Positions 52,874 to 63,113 of a stretch of 64,000 nt of DNA are shown one piece after another (within the stretch, counting starts at the first letter, position 1; every line of letters starts with the position of its first letter). This DNA comes from an uncultured Opitutia bacterium (GTDB lineage: Bacteria; Verrucomicrobiota; Verrucomicrobiia; Opitutales; Opitutaceae). Location: assembly GCA_903834135.1 (NCBI GenBank), contig CAILHZ010000022.1:1-64000 (forward strand), written 5' to 3'. The notes below the pieces were generated by a model, which saw nothing but the letters and a program-made list of their open reading frames with translations, made no database searches and was not told the DNA's origin. Position numbers and translations under genes: made by a program.

Positions 52874-54451
52874 TTAACTATTTTTACGTGTCGAAACTTC
52901 GATCACATCATGTGGGACTGCTTCTTTTTGGCCTGCGTTACTGACTCTCACGTAACGTGCTTTACTGCGCAGATCACTTAAGGTTGCTGCTCCTAAGTAG
53001 CCCATGCCACTTTGGACTCCGCCGATCAGAGTAGAGAGAACTTCATCCACAGAGCCACTGACTTCTTTAAGTGCTTCAATACCTTCTGCAGCAAATTTAC
53101 GATTACGATCTGCTTTATCATGGCCATAGCGTGCAGCGCTTCCGGCTTTCATCGCTGCCAGAGATCCCATACCGCGGTACTGTTTATACGTTTTTCCACT
53201 AATTTCAATCAGTTCACCGGGTGCTTCTTTGCATCCTGCGAGTAGTCCACCGCAAATAACAGCGTGGCCTAAAGTAAGTGCTTTTACGATGTCACCAGAT
53301 TTTACAATACCTCCATCAGCGAGTAATCGTACAGGTCTTTTAGTGGTCGCTGTACTTGCTGTATAAAGTGCCGTAAGTTGTGGAATACCAACTCCCGCTA
53401 CAACACGTGTTGTACAAATGGAGCCTGGGCCTTGACCGATTTTAATCGCGTCTGCTCCACACTCGGAAAGAAATTCTACACCGGTTGCACTAGTTACATT
53501 TCCAGCAATGAGCGTTAAGTGAGGAAATTGGCTACGTATAAATTTAACGACATCGCCAACGCTTTTTGTATGACCATGGGCTGTAGAAACAGCGATAGCA
53601 TCTACGTGCTCTTGAACCAAATTACCCACAGTAGCAATAATAGCATCTTTATCTAAAGAGCCGTCAGGATTTCTTTGAGGAGAAATAGCCGCACCCACAA
53701 CGAGTCTAAAATCAGAATCGCGTGCTGGTTTCTGGCGGGATTTTGCTTCCGAGGTAATACGTTCAACATCGGATGCAGTAACTAAACCACGTAGGCGATC
53801 GCTATCATCTACAACGAGCATCTTATTAATGCCGGTATTGCGGCTAAAGAATTGATCCGCTGATTTAATAGGATCTTTCGCTACATTTTTTTCTGTCTCT
53901 GTAATGAGTTCAGAACGCGGCGTCATAACCTCAGACACCTTCTTTGAGCGGTAACGTTCTTTAAGAACATTTCCTGAGAGTAAACCAACCAGAAGTCCTT
54001 TTTCGCTAACAACTGGGAATGTAGAGAAAGCGAAACGCTTATTTTCCACCATCGTTAAAACATCAGCGATGAGTGATTCAGGACCTACAGTAATTGGATC
54101 TTGAATGAGGCCATGAATATGGCGCTTCACACGAGCAACTTCTTTAACCTGCTCACGCGTAGGCATATTGTAATGGATAAGGCCTAAGCCACCGTTTAAG
54201 GCCATCGCAATAGCCATACGGGATTCAGTCACGGTATCCATATCCGATGAGATAACCGGTATGTGTAATTTCAGGCTCTCTGAAATCGACGTGGATGGGT
54301 CTGCTTCTCGAGGTAGGATCTCTGAGTACAGTGTCGCTAAGGACACATCGTCAAAGGTTAGCGCAGTGGGTGCATTAGCGCTAAAGAAGGCAGAGGCTGG
54401 TAGGTAGAATTCGGAATCGGCAGACATGGCAACGTTTGTATGTGTTGCCAT
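52874..54451 (-). CDS. guaB: Inosine-5'-monophosphate dehydrogenase GuaB
   Basis: 525 residues. Converts IMP to XMP, the entry to guanine nucleotides. Motifs are [40 protein letters not shown], two CBS domains (about 110-240), [18 protein letters not shown] with catalytic Cys, [29 protein letters not shown], and the [12 protein letters not shown] flap. The start at ATG 54451 is preferred over an in-frame start at 54607, which would overlap menC; Met9 (54427) is also possible. SDMDTVTES has Asp where many have Pro. Divergent from menC. Confidence 0.96.
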   Translation of the reverse strand: MATHTNVAMSADSEFYLPASAFFSANAPTALTFDDVSLATLYSEILPREADPSTSISESLKLHIPVISSDMDTVTESRMAIAMALNGGLGLIHYNMPTREQVKEVARVKRHIHGLIQDPITVGPESLIADVLTMVENKRFAFSTFPVVSEKGLLVGLLSGNVLKERYRSKKVSEVMTPRSELITETEKNVAKDPIKSADQFFSRNTGINKMLVVDDSDRLRGLVTASDVERITSEAKSRQKPARDSDFRLVVGAAISPQRNPDGSLDKDAIIATVGNLVQEHVDAIAVSTAHGHTKSVGDVVKFIRSQFPHLTLIAGNVTSATGVEFLSECGADAIKIGQGPGSICTTRVVAGVGIPQLTALYTASTATTKRPVRLLADGGIVKSGDIVKALTLGHAVICGGLLAGCKEAPGELIEISGKTYKQYRGMGSLAAMKAGSAARYGHDKADRNRKFAAEGIEALKEVSGSVDEVLSTLIGGVQSGMGYLGAATLSDLRSKARYVRVSNAGQKEAVPHDVIEVSTRKNS

Positions 54452-54555
54452 AATATAAATATACCGCTTTGAGACTGTGGCAAAACATTTCTTAAGGGGG
54501 GCTTTTCTGGAACTTGCTATATTAAGACGAGTCGCAACCATACAAAGAGACGTTC

Positions 54556-55602
54556 GTGAACCTAAAATTTGAATATCGCCGATATCACCTTCCTTTCCGT
54601 GTACCAATTCGGACAGCTCGGGGGCAATGGCTTGTACGTGAAGGTTTTATCTTACGTTTAGAATCCGAAGATGGATTGGTAGGATGGGGTGAAATAGCCC
54701 CGATTACTGACTTTGGATCAGAGAGTCTTGAAGCAGCCCAGAGTGCGTGCGTTTCCTTAGGTACCTTTGTTTCAGTAGAGGCTCTTGAAGGTATAGATCC
54801 TAACCTTGTATGTCTAAGATCTGGTTTTCGGGCAGCTGTTCAGGAAATATACCGTCTTAAAGCAGTCGCTAAGTCTGAAATAAATACAGCTAAACTAACT
54901 CAAATTCCAGAGAGTTTAAGTGTAGCAGCACTTTTACCAGCAGCAGTTCCTGCACTTGGTATTGCACCATTTAAAGTAGAACAGGGCTTTCGCACATTTA
55001 AGTGGAAGGTGGGGGTTTTAAATCCTCTAGATGAAATAGCGATTCTTGATGATCTACTTGCAGTACTACCTACAGGTTCAAGATTGAGATTAGATGCCAA
55101 TGGAGCTTGGGATCAACGTACACTTGAGCGCTGGCTTAAAGTATGTGCTGACAGGCCAATTGAATTTATCGAGCAGCCCTTAGAGAAAAACTATAGAGGC
55201 ATGCAGGATATTTTGCTCAATATACAAAATGATTATCCCACTGCGATCGCCTTAGATGAATCGCTCTGCCATGCCCATGATGTAAGTTTTTGGAGCAATT
55301 TAGGTTGGAAGGGAGTTTATGTTATAAAGCCTTCTTTATTTGCTGATCCCTACCATGTGGTAGATCAATTATCGCATCTCAATGCACGGGTAGTTTTTTC
55401 ATCAGCTTTAGAAACTGCGGTTGGTGCAAGAACAGCACTGCATTTAGCGTTTAGATGGGCAGGTGAGCCGCTTGCACTTGGATTCGGAGTCTGGCCACTA
55501 TTTGAAGATGCGCTTTTTGATGGGCCTATTGCTTACCCTTTTTTAATGCGTAAAGATGTGGAACGCATAAACCCGGAGGCGTTATGGACCGCGCTGAACT
55601 AG
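54556..55602 (+). CDS. menC: o-Succinylbenzoate synthase MenC (enolase superfamily)
   Basis: 348 residues starting at GTG 54556. Dehydrates SHCHC to o-succinylbenzoate in menaquinone synthesis. Superfamily motifs are VGWGEIAPI, the K-x-K base [24 protein letters not shown] and ALDESL as metal ligands, and YVIKPSL with the second Lys. Followed by, and overlapping by 19 bases, a MenE-type ligase, which supports MenC over the related dipeptide epimerases. Other men genes are not in the window. Confidence 0.88.
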   Translation: MNLKFEYRRYHLPFRVPIRTARGQWLVREGFILRLESEDGLVGWGEIAPITDFGSESLEAAQSACVSLGTFVSVEALEGIDPNLVCLRSGFRAAVQEIYRLKAVAKSEINTAKLTQIPESLSVAALLPAAVPALGIAPFKVEQGFRTFKWKVGVLNPLDEIAILDDLLAVLPTGSRLRLDANGAWDQRTLERWLKVCADRPIEFIEQPLEKNYRGMQDILLNIQNDYPTAIALDESLCHAHDVSFWSNLGWKGVYVIKPSLFADPYHVVDQLSHLNARVVFSSALETAVGARTALHLAFRWAGEPLALGFGVWPLFEDALFDGPIAYPFLMRKDVERINPEALWTALN

Positions 55603-56825
55603 CCAGACTCTTAGGACCTACCTGCACCGTGCAGGAAAATTCTGCAGAGATTCATGTGATTGAAGAATCAAATCCTAAAGCTTTCATAAAAGCGTTTTCA
55701 CATGCTATAAGAGGTGCAGGTCCTTTGTTTTTGATTGATCCAAACTGGGGCCCAAGCGAAAGAAAGGGACTCGCAGGCATTTTAGCATCTGCAGAAAATA
55801 GAATTTCAGATACATCACGTGGATGGCTCATGATTGCTAGCGGAGGTACTAGCGGTAAGTTAAAATTTGTACGACATGACGAGCAAACTTTAGCGGTAGC
55901 AGTACGTGGTTTTTGTAAGCACTTCGAAGTTAAACGTGTGAACTGGGTAGGTGTACTTCCTATGTATCACGTGAGTGGTTTTGTTGCGTGGTGTAGAACA
56001 GCAATTACTGGAGGAACTTATCTTCCCTGGGATTGGAAAGAAATTGAAGCAGGTTACTTACCTAAATTAAATCGTGCAGTGGATGCTGCACAAGAAGGTT
56101 GGTATCTATCGCTTGTTCCAACTCAGCTTCAGCGCATTTTTTCATCTCCTCATGCCGAAACAATTATAGCGTGGCTTCGTCTTTTCGACGGTGTTTTCAT
56201 TGGAGGTGGCCCGATTTGGCCAGCACTTGCAACTCAGGCTGCTGAGTTAAAGCTACCTCTGTGTTTAAGTTATGGTATGACTGAAACAGCAGCAATGGTT
56301 ACTGCATTAAGACCTAAGGAATTTTTACAAGGACGCAGGGATTCAGGTTCTGCTCTTCCGCATGCAAGTATTTGTCTCAATGCTCAGGGTCTTATAGAAA
56401 TCGATGCGCGTTCTGTTTTCTTAGGCTATTATCCCGAAATTAATTTAGATCAGCATTTTGTAACCGAAGATTTAGGCGAGCTAGACAGTGAAGGAAATCT
56501 CACGATATTAGGAAGGCATGATGCCGTGATTATTACTGGAGGTAAAAAAGTAGACCCCTTGGAAGTTGAAGCCGTTTTACGTGCCAGTGGCGTATTTGAG
56601 GATGTAGCGGTTCTAGGAGTGACTGATTTAGAATGGGGGCAACGCATTGTAGCCTTATATCCTAAGCCAATTACAGAGTTAGATCAGCTTAAGTTGGATA
56701 AGCATCTGCTCACACTTGCTTCTTTTAAACGACCCAAGCAGTACATTCCAATCGAGAACTGGCCCCGCAACGCTCAAGGTAAGCTTAATAGAGCTGAACT
56801 TGGGAAGCGAATTGCTTCTGCTTAA
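55584..56825 (+). CDS. menE: o-Succinylbenzoate-CoA ligase MenE-like (AMP-binding)
   Basis: 413-residue acyl-adenylate-forming enzyme. Motifs are MIASGGTSGKLKFVRH (P-loop), LPMYHVSGFVAW, GGGPIWPAL, LSYGMTETAAMV, the TEDLGELDSEGNLTILGRHD hinge region, and the C-terminal catalytic Lys segment NAQGKLNR. It activates o-succinylbenzoate to its CoA ester. Somewhat short at the N-terminus, as MenE proteins of this kind often are. It shares a TTAA double stop with the opposing thioesterase gene, the next step but one in the pathway. Confidence 0.88.
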   Translation: MDRAELARLLGPTCTVQENSAEIHVIEESNPKAFIKAFSHAIRGAGPLFLIDPNWGPSERKGLAGILASAENRISDTSRGWLMIASGGTSGKLKFVRHDEQTLAVAVRGFCKHFEVKRVNWVGVLPMYHVSGFVAWCRTAITGGTYLPWDWKEIEAGYLPKLNRAVDAAQEGWYLSLVPTQLQRIFSSPHAETIIAWLRLFDGVFIGGGPIWPALATQAAELKLPLCLSYGMTETAAMVTALRPKEFLQGRRDSGSALPHASICLNAQGLIEIDARSVFLGYYPEINLDQHFVTEDLGELDSEGNLTILGRHDAVIITGGKKVDPLEVEAVLRASGVFEDVAVLGVTDLEWGQRIVALYPKPITELDQLKLDKHLLTLASFKRPKQYIPIENWPRNAQGKLNRAELGKRIASA

Positions 56826-57229
56826 CCCGCTTTTACCCAGCTGGCGATAAGGGGATCTAGAGGCATACGTCCACGGGTATCTGATGAAATACAAACATGC
56901 TCGGTTCTAAGCTTTGCTGCAATTTTCTCAGGTGGGCCTAGTTTATATAAATCAAACTTAAGTTCGAAGGAATCTGCTGTCAGTAAGGCTGGGGTACACA
57001 CGATCTTAAGCTTATCTCCCGGAAGTAGCGGTCTAAGGTAGCTTGCTTCACTTTTAGCTATTGGAATAACCAGTCCACTTGCTTTGAAAAAACTACCCAG
57101 CTCAACACCAGCTTGGGAAAGTGCCTCTTCGTAGGCCTCGTGGCATAGGGCTAGGTAGTTTGCGAAGAAAACAACCCCTGCAGCGTCTGTATCTGCAAAA
57201 CGAACGGTTCGGTGATACACAAAAGGCAT
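56822..57229 (-). CDS. menI: Hotdog thioesterase, probably DHNA-CoA hydrolase
   Basis: 135 residues from ATG 57229 (a GTG seven codons upstream is less likely). 4HBT hotdog fold: PFVYHRTVRFADTDAAGVVF with catalytic Asp, FANYLALCHEAYEEALSQAG, SEASYLRPLLPGDKLKI, and LRTEHVCI. The F-A-D-T-D-A-A-G-V-V-F-F-A-N-Y pattern is that of 1,4-dihydroxy-2-naphthoyl-CoA thioesterase of phylloquinone/menaquinone synthesis. Its opposing neighbours menC and menE support this. A general acyl-CoA thioesterase is the alternative. Confidence 0.82.
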   Translation of the reverse strand: MPFVYHRTVRFADTDAAGVVFFANYLALCHEAYEEALSQAGVELGSFFKASGLVIPIAKSEASYLRPLLPGDKLKIVCTPALLTADSFELKFDLYKLGPPEKIAAKLRTEHVCISSDTRGRMPLDPLIASWVKAG

Positions 57230-57290
57230 TTGCCTAAGGAGCCTGAACACGAAACGCTAGAATTGCAAAACAGGAAAATAAGAGAAAACC

Positions 57291-59072
57291 ATGGCATTAT
57301 CCAAAAAAGATATATCTGATATTTTAAGTGATATCGCAGTTCTGCTTGAATTAAAGGGTGACTCTAACCCATTTAAAGTACGGGCTTATCAAAGTGGTGC
57401 TCGTATTATTGATGCCCTCGATGATGAGCGCTTTGAGCAATTGGTTGCCGCCAATGAGCTAGGCACTGTGCCTGGTTTGGGTGAGGCCTTGGTGAGTAAA
57501 ATCGGAGAATTAAAAGCGACCGGTAAACTCGTTTTTTTTGATACGCTTAAGGCTTCTATTGAGCCTGGTTTAGTGGAAATGCTTCAGATCCCTGGACTTG
57601 GACCAAAGAAAATTAAAGCAATTCATTTGAAATTAGGGGTGACTACAATCGAACGCCTAAAAGAAGTATGTGATCAGGGCCTCGTGGCTGAACTCGCTGG
57701 GTTTGGAGAAAAGTCACAGCAAAAAATTATAGAGGGAATTAAGAATAGGGAAGCCTACAGTAAGAGGCATTGGTGGTGGGATGCATCAGTGATTGCTGAA
57801 CCTATCGTACAAGGCCTACGTGCCTTACCTGGAGTGAAACGTGCAGAGGCAGCTGGTAGTTTAAGGCGTTCACTTGAAACTGTAGGGGATCTTGATTTTA
57901 TTGCAGCGAGTGATGAACCAGGTCCAATAGTAGCTTGGTTTACTACACTGCCTGGAGTTAAAGAAGTGACTGCTCAGGGTGAAACTAAAGCGAGTGTACG
58001 TTTCGAAAGTGGACTCCAAGCTGATTTACGTATCGTGCCTGATGCACAGTTTGTTTTTGCACTTCATCATTTTACAGGCTCAAAAGATCATAATGTGCAA
58101 ATGAGGCAGAGAGCTCTTGCACGTGGAATGAGTTTAAGTGAATGGGGCATCACGGCTGTAGAAGGTGAAAATCAGGCCAAGCTTCAAAAAACTATTCCAA
58201 GTAGTGTGAGAGATGAAAAAGCGCTGTTTGCAGTGTTAGAGTTAAACTATATCCCTCCTGAACTCAGAGAAGGAATGGGTGAAATAGATGCTGCAGAAAA
58301 AGGTGAATTGCCGGACTTAATTCAGTTAAGTGATATCCGCGGAGTATTTCATAATCATACAACTGCATCCGATGGACATAATACGCTTAGTGAAATGGCA
58401 AAAGCAGCAGAAGCTTTAGGGCTAGAATATTTTGGAATCGCAGATCATTCAAAATCTAGTTTCCAAGCCAATGGCCTACAAGTAGATCGCTTACTAGAGC
58501 AAATTGAAGCTATACGTGCTTTCAATAAATCAGGTCAGTCTAAGTGCCATGTCTTTAGTGGCAGCGAATGCGATATCCTTGCTGATGGTGATTTAGATTT
58601 TGATGATAGCATACTTGCGCAACTCGATTATGTGGTTGCTTCAGTGCACAGTTCACTCACTCAAGAAGAAGATATTGCAACTAAGCGCACCATCAAGGCT
58701 CTTGAAAATCCTTACGTTACTATGCTTGGACACCCAAGTGGACGTTTACTGTTAAAGCGCGAAGCTAGTAAAATTAATTTAAGTAAAGTAATAGATGCAG
58801 CGATCGCCAATGATGTCATTATCGAACTCAATGCCGATCCAAGGAGGCTTGATTTGGATTGGCGTTTTTGGAGGAAAGCAGCCGATAAGGGCTTAAAGTG
58901 TTCCATTAATCCTGATGCCCACCAAACCGAGACCTTAACGTATGTCAAAAATGGAGTAGGCATTGCGCGCAAGGGTTGGTTAACCAAACACCATGTCATT
59001 AACACCTTAGGTTTGGCAGACGTTAAAAATGTTCTTCTTAAGAAAAAAGCAAGTGCTTCAAAACGTAAGTAA
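57291..59072 (+). CDS. polX: DNA polymerase X with PHP nuclease domain
   Basis: 593 residues. An 8-kDa helical domain with helix-hairpin-helix elements ([32 protein letters not shown]), then the polymerase X active site [16 protein letters not shown] with Asp pair and QADLRIVP as the third Asp, then a C-terminal PHP phosphoesterase: [50 protein letters not shown] and SINPDAHQ. Roles: gap-filling repair synthesis and 3'-5' exonuclease. Standard bacterial PolX length. Confidence 0.96.
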   Translation: MALSKKDISDILSDIAVLLELKGDSNPFKVRAYQSGARIIDALDDERFEQLVAANELGTVPGLGEALVSKIGELKATGKLVFFDTLKASIEPGLVEMLQIPGLGPKKIKAIHLKLGVTTIERLKEVCDQGLVAELAGFGEKSQQKIIEGIKNREAYSKRHWWWDASVIAEPIVQGLRALPGVKRAEAAGSLRRSLETVGDLDFIAASDEPGPIVAWFTTLPGVKEVTAQGETKASVRFESGLQADLRIVPDAQFVFALHHFTGSKDHNVQMRQRALARGMSLSEWGITAVEGENQAKLQKTIPSSVRDEKALFAVLELNYIPPELREGMGEIDAAEKGELPDLIQLSDIRGVFHNHTTASDGHNTLSEMAKAAEALGLEYFGIADHSKSSFQANGLQVDRLLEQIEAIRAFNKSGQSKCHVFSGSECDILADGDLDFDDSILAQLDYVVASVHSSLTQEEDIATKRTIKALENPYVTMLGHPSGRLLLKREASKINLSKVIDAAIANDVIIELNADPRRLDLDWRFWRKAADKGLKCSINPDAHQTETLTYVKNGVGIARKGWLTKHHVINTLGLADVKNVLLKKKASASKRK

Positions 59073-59135
59073 AAACAGGATTTTACAAGGCGGTATCTTT
59101 ACAAGACCGAATATAAAGGTTGGTATAACTAATTC

Positions 59136-59945
59136 ATGACTTTTACAGCATCACCAGAATTACTTGCGCGTATCGAAGCTGCTAAAAAAGCGGTATTAGC
59201 TCAGACTGAACTATTATCTCAGCATTTTGGCCGTGCAGAGAGTCATTGGAAAAAAGATGGCACTCGAGTAACAGCGATTGATATTAAGATTTCAGAAAAT
59301 ATTTTTAGAGAACTCAGCGCTCAATTTCCAGTAGATCAATATTTCAGTGAAGAATTAGCCGAAGATAATGGACCAATAGCCGTTACGGCACGTTTTGCTT
59401 GGGTGCTTGATCCTATTGATGGCACAAATAACTTTGCACTAGGTATTCCTCATTGTGCTATTTCACTTGGCTTACTTGAAGCAGGGCAACCTGCCTATGG
59501 AGTTGTCTATGATTATAGTCGTAAAAAACTCGTTACAGGTGGACCTGGCTTTGGTACTAAAGATGGAGACAATGAAGTGCACGTTAGTAATAAAGAACCG
59601 CACATAGAAACTTTGGTTGGATTTCATAGCCCTTCAAATAAGGCAATGGTACCTTACGCTGAAGGCATTTTATCTAACTTTAAGATACGCGGTTTAGGTA
59701 GTGCTACTTTACATTTAACGTATGTGGCATGCGGTATAATCGATGGATGTGTTGATTATAATGTAAAAATATGGGATCTCGCTGCTGCCATTGCCCTATG
59801 CCGTGGTGCAGGCGGAGAGGTTACTTTTATTAATGGAGAACAACTTCCTATGAAGCAGTTCGACTTAAATATGGGACGTATTTTCTACGTCGCTGGTGGC
59901 CCGAAAATGCGGGCCCGTTTAGAAGCGCTGAGTGGCAAAGTTTAA
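59136..59945 (+). CDS. Inositol-monophosphatase family protein
   Basis: 269 residues with the IMPase fold. Metal-site motifs are SEELAED (about 71-77), LDPIDGTNNFALG (91-103) and YNVKIWDLAAAIALCRGAGG near the C-terminus. Dephosphorylates a small phosphate ester such as inositol phosphate, histidinol phosphate, NADP(H) or PAP; which cannot be told. Its TAA overlaps that of the metallo-beta-lactamase gene in a shared TTAA. Confidence 0.9.
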   Translation: MTFTASPELLARIEAAKKAVLAQTELLSQHFGRAESHWKKDGTRVTAIDIKISENIFRELSAQFPVDQYFSEELAEDNGPIAVTARFAWVLDPIDGTNNFALGIPHCAISLGLLEAGQPAYGVVYDYSRKKLVTGGPGFGTKDGDNEVHVSNKEPHIETLVGFHSPSNKAMVPYAEGILSNFKIRGLGSATLHLTYVACGIIDGCVDYNVKIWDLAAAIALCRGAGGEVTFINGEQLPMKQFDLNMGRIFYVAGGPKMRARLEALSGKV

Positions 59946-61300
59946 ACTAAGTATTGCTCGCGAGGCACTGGGTCTAGAATTTTAGCCTGAGGTAAACGCT
60001 CCGTTAATTTATCTTTGAACCAAGCACGTGCTGGTGGATCGCCGTGGGTTAAGACGATACTGCGAGCCTGTGTTTGCACCGCAAATTCTAGGAGCTCTTC
60101 GCGATCCGCGTGACCACTTAATTCAAAGCGCTCAATCGCGGCTTTAATCTTTGTTTTTACGTGTGCTGCTTCAAATAGGAATGTTTCACCATGCTTTGTA
60201 GCAAGAAGTTTTCCACCGGGAGTCTCAGGATCACAGTATCCAACAAACCCAATGGTGTTGTGTGTATTACCAAGCAGTCCTGACGCGAGCGTATAGCTAG
60301 GCGTTTTCTCAACCATCATTCCAGAGCTTACGATGTAGAGTGCATTTTGCTTAGGATCTTCCCCTGGCTTTAATTTACGTGGAAGAGGTCTAACTTTAAG
60401 ATCTTTAGCCCATGAACGACTAAATTGAATGTGTTTAGTCTTACGTGCGATATCGTCGAAGTAATCGACTAAATCAAGACCTAGTCCGGATGCGTAAATA
60501 GGACACTCAACTAAGCGTCCAAACTGACGAGCATCATGAATGACTGCTAAAATTTCCTGCATACGGCCTAGTGCAAACACTGGCATTAAGAATGAACCAC
60601 CTTTTTGAATCGTGTCATTAATACTTGCGACAAGACGGGCCACTTCTTCGCCGCGACTTTTACCGACTGCTCGCTCGGTTGTACCTCGAGTAGTTTCCAT
60701 TACTAGAGTATCGAAATGACCTGCTGGAAACTTTGCTCCTGGAATGGTGCGCTGATTTTCAAAAAGAACGTCTCCAGTAAAGAAGATCGATCGGTGTTTA
60801 TGCTTAATTTCAACACCTGCTGCACCAGCAACATGCCCCGCAGGATGGAAAATAACATCGATTTCGTCTTTGGCAGTTTTGAAGCGTTTATTGTGCCCAA
60901 AAGGGAATCCGACTAAACGCTTACCGCATTTTTCGATCTCATCATGGGTAAAGAGGGGATAGTCAGGGATATTTTCCTCTTCTTTTTGGCGCATCATCAC
61001 GTTAGCTGAATTGTGCAGCATGCGCTCAATTAAGAGTTTACTTGAAGAGGTCAAAATAACAGGGGTATTCGGATGCTCCCGCATGACCACGGGTAAACTT
61101 CCAATATGGTCCAAATGACAGTGTGTAATGATGATTAAATCGAGGGGCTTGCCATGCAATAGGCCAAAATCGGGTGCAGCTTTACGCCCTGCCTTCTTAG
61201 GGTGTAAACCACTGTCTATGAGGATGTTAAATTCGCCGATTTGAACGAAAAGTGAGTTTGCGCCGATTCCACCGTCGCGATTTAGATCTATTAACTTCAT
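59942..61300 (-). CDS. Metallo-beta-lactamase / beta-CASP RNA-processing-type hydrolase
   Basis: 452 residues of the CPSF/YsirX-like group. N-terminal MBL core: FNILIDSGLHP, IITHCHLDHIGSLPVVM (H-x-H-x-D-H), FHPAGHVAGAAGVEIKH, FFTGDVL. The beta-CASP insertion includes GGSFLMPVFALGRMQEILAV, IYASGLGLDLVDYF, YIVSSGMM and ERFELSGHADREELLEF. The C-terminal RSIVLTHGDPPARAWF carries the last His. A probable endo/exoribonuclease acting on RNA ends. No partner gene nearby. Confidence 0.9.
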   Translation of the reverse strand: MKLIDLNRDGGIGANSLFVQIGEFNILIDSGLHPKKAGRKAAPDFGLLHGKPLDLIIITHCHLDHIGSLPVVMREHPNTPVILTSSSKLLIERMLHNSANVMMRQKEEENIPDYPLFTHDEIEKCGKRLVGFPFGHNKRFKTAKDEIDVIFHPAGHVAGAAGVEIKHKHRSIFFTGDVLFENQRTIPGAKFPAGHFDTLVMETTRGTTERAVGKSRGEEVARLVASINDTIQKGGSFLMPVFALGRMQEILAVIHDARQFGRLVECPIYASGLGLDLVDYFDDIARKTKHIQFSRSWAKDLKVRPLPRKLKPGEDPKQNALYIVSSGMMVEKTPSYTLASGLLGNTHNTIGFVGYCDPETPGGKLLATKHGETFLFEAAHVKTKIKAAIERFELSGHADREELLEFAVQTQARSIVLTHGDPPARAWFKDKLTERLPQAKILDPVPREQYLV

Positions 61301-61498
61301 GTAGTCTTGGTTTCTCGCCTTCTCTTTAAGGGTGCTAATGACTTTATCGTCACGTAGGCCTAGGAGGGTAGGTTAGAATATGGCAGTAATGCCTAGGTGC
61401 TAATGTGTTGCATGCCTGTTGATTTTCAACGCTTTGTTTAAAAGAACATTGAATGGTAGAATCCTTAAGATCACAACTTCCAATGTCATAACACGCTC

Positions 61499-62029
61499 AT
61501 GAGCCTTAAAATTGGAATTTTAAACATCTCGGACAGGGCAAGTTCAGGGGTCTATGCTGATATTCCAGGTCAGGCCTGTGTAGCCTTGCTTAAGGAATGG
61601 CTCACAACCCCAGTCGAATTCGATTATAAGGTTATCCCAGATGAACAAGCAGTGATTGAAGCGGAGCTTAAAAGGATGGCAGATACTGATAGCTGCTGTC
61701 TTGTAGTCACCACAGGTGGTACAGGACCTTCAGTAAGAGATGTTACTCCAGAAGCAACTATGGCTGTATGTGATAAAATGCTTCCCGGATTTGGTGAAAA
61801 GATGCGGGCTGAATCACTTAAATTTGTACCTACAGCAATTTTATCGCGCCAAGTTGCTGGAATCCGTGGAAAAACTTTAATCATCAACTTGCCTGGAAGA
61901 CCTAAGGCGATTCGAGAAAATCTAGAAGCGGTCTTTGCAGCAGTGCCATACTGTATTGATTTAATCGGGGGCCCTTATTTAGAAACACGTCCCGAAGTGA
62001 TGCCTGTATTTAGACCTAAGGCTAATTGA
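61499..62029 (+). CDS. mogA: Molybdopterin adenylyltransferase MogA/MoaB
   Basis: 176 residues. Activates molybdopterin with AMP before molybdate insertion. Motifs are KIGILNISDRASSGVYADIPG, CLVVTTGGTGPSVRDVTPEA, LPGFGEKMRAESLKFVPTA, ILSRQVAGIRGKTLIINLPG, RPKAIRENL. It shows that molybdenum cofactor is made by this organism, in line with the xdhC/mocA-like pair at 8.6-10.3 kb. No other moa/moe gene adjoins it. Confidence 0.94.
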   Translation: MSLKIGILNISDRASSGVYADIPGQACVALLKEWLTTPVEFDYKVIPDEQAVIEAELKRMADTDSCCLVVTTGGTGPSVRDVTPEATMAVCDKMLPGFGEKMRAESLKFVPTAILSRQVAGIRGKTLIINLPGRPKAIRENLEAVFAAVPYCIDLIGGPYLETRPEVMPVFRPKAN

Positions 62030-62032
62030 AAT

Positions 62033-62398
62033 TTAGTGGGAACCATTTCTCCAGCCTGGAGGTAAGATATACCCCGGTCCCATGATGTAAGCTCTGTAGT
62101 AAAGCCAGAAGACCAGTAGTGCTAGAACTGCCATAAAAATTAATTCACCGGTACGGCCACCTCTGCGTTTACTTGAGAAGTGAAGTGTATTTACAAGCGA
62201 TTCAATAGCGGGTGCAGCTAGCATGGATACAACCGAGCCCCCAAATAAAACCATACCCATAATAAAAAGAGTTCTTAAAATACCGTCGTGAATTAATTGG
62301 GATTTATACGAAATGATCGTATTCACCAAATTAAGTAAAAGAATACAGCACGGAACAATGATTGCTGTTCTTAAAATATTAACGCGTTTCACAGGCAA
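62033..62398 (-). CDS. Small hypothetical membrane protein
   Basis: 121 residues with three predicted membrane helices: about 9-30 (TAIIVPCCILLLNLVNTII), 43-67 (LFIMGMVLFGGSVVSMLAAPA) and 88-107 (ELIFMAVLALLVFWLYYRAY). The loop FSSKRRGGRTG is basic and should be cytoplasmic. The tail MGPGYILPPGWRNGSH follows the last helix. No family recognised. It follows the MazG-like gene by 14 bases and is probably co-transcribed. Confidence 0.65.
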   Translation of the reverse strand: MPVKRVNILRTAIIVPCCILLLNLVNTIISYKSQLIHDGILRTLFIMGMVLFGGSVVSMLAAPAIESLVNTLHFSSKRRGGRTGELIFMAVLALLVFWLYYRAYIMGPGYILPPGWRNGSH

Positions 62399-62412
62399 AA
62401 TAAAATCAAAGA

Positions 62413-62787
62413 TTAAAGTTCAGTGTACTTGGTACTTTTGCCCTTAGCTTTTTCGATAGGATACTTCTGAGCGTTTAAAGCCATCTTGCGCTCAATGGCT
62501 TCAGCAACATCGAGGTTTGCTACGTTTGCAAACTCCAACGCGTAGATGATCACATCTGCAAGTTCTTCAGAAATTTCAATGCGCTTTGCCGGATTATTAA
62601 TGATGGTCTGTGAACTTTCTGCACTTTCCCAAAGGAAGTGTTCCATGAGTTCGCCTGCTTCAGCAGCTAAAGCCATGGATAAATTTTTAGGTGCATGAAA
62701 CTGCTCCCAGTCGCGTTCCCGAGCGAAAGCTAAAATTTTGCTTTTAAGTTCAGCTACAGTGGTTTGCGAATCTGTGAGTGAGGCCAT
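62413..62787 (-). CDS. MazG-like nucleotide pyrophosphohydrolase (dCTPase-type)
   Basis: 124 residues from ATG 62787; an in-frame start at 62880 would add 31 residues not seen in the family. MazG-like fold: FARERDWEQFHAPKNLSMAL, AAEAGELMEHFLW with the E-x-x-E pair, RIEISEELADVIIYALEF with the E-x-x-D pair. This is the pattern of small house-cleaning NTP pyrophosphatases (RS21-C6/dCTPase type). Likely removes aberrant dNTPs. First gene of a two-gene unit with the small membrane protein. Confidence 0.92.
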   Translation of the reverse strand: MASLTDSQTTVAELKSKILAFARERDWEQFHAPKNLSMALAAEAGELMEHFLWESAESSQTIINNPAKRIEISEELADVIIYALEFANVANLDVAEAIERKMALNAQKYPIEKAKGKSTKYTEL

Positions 62788-62949
62788 AAGTCGAGTTAAT
62801 CGGGTTGTCTCATGCGGTGCAATATTGCTCACACTAAAAAAATACACTTGGCATAATACCTGCAATATGCAGATATCCATTTGTTCGCATGAACCGGAAT
62901 CAACAACAGTGCCGCCAAGCTCGCTCTTCTTTTAAGAAGGCTAGCTACC

Positions 62950-63104
62950 GCCATTGCTGCGTAATGATGTCTCCGGTCGCAGCAACTTGGAATAAACACC
63001 AAGTGCTCGCGGGCATCAAAGCCTGAACCTCCGTCTTAACGGAACTCGTTCAGTCCTCTTGATAGCCCGGTGGCCAAAAGCCCTGAGGGAGTTCCATTAC
63101 ACTC
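62950..63104 (+). ncRNA. Structured RNA candidate (leader or small RNA) upstream of hsp20-like gene
   Basis: The 326-base gap 62788-63113 has no gene but strong RNA-like symmetry. Hairpin 1: TTGCTGCG (62954-62961) with CGCAGCAA (62978-62985). Hairpin 2: ACTTGG (62985-62990) with CCAAGT (62999-63004). Hairpin 3: CGGGC/GCCCG (63010-63014/63065-63069), ATCAA/TTGAT, CTGAAC/GTTCAG (63023-63028/63048-63053) and TCCGT/ACGGA. A closing stem GTAATG/CATTAC (62961-62966/63095-63100) with CTCC/GGAG competes with hairpin 1. Strand is assumed from the downstream gene. Outline of closing stem, bubble and apical stem recalls 6S RNA, but no family is recognised. Confidence 0.5.
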
Positions 63105-63113
63105 ATTTCTCAC

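Noticed and set aside
54452-54607. Extended N-terminus of IMP dehydrogenase
   Set aside because: Would overlap menC on the other strand and has no family similarity; ATG 54451 gives normal length.
62950-63104. tmRNA, RNase P RNA or SRP RNA
   Set aside because: No tRNA-like ends or tag frame, no GAGGAAAGTCC or ACAGA elements, and no GGAA-tetraloop SRP core were found on either strand.
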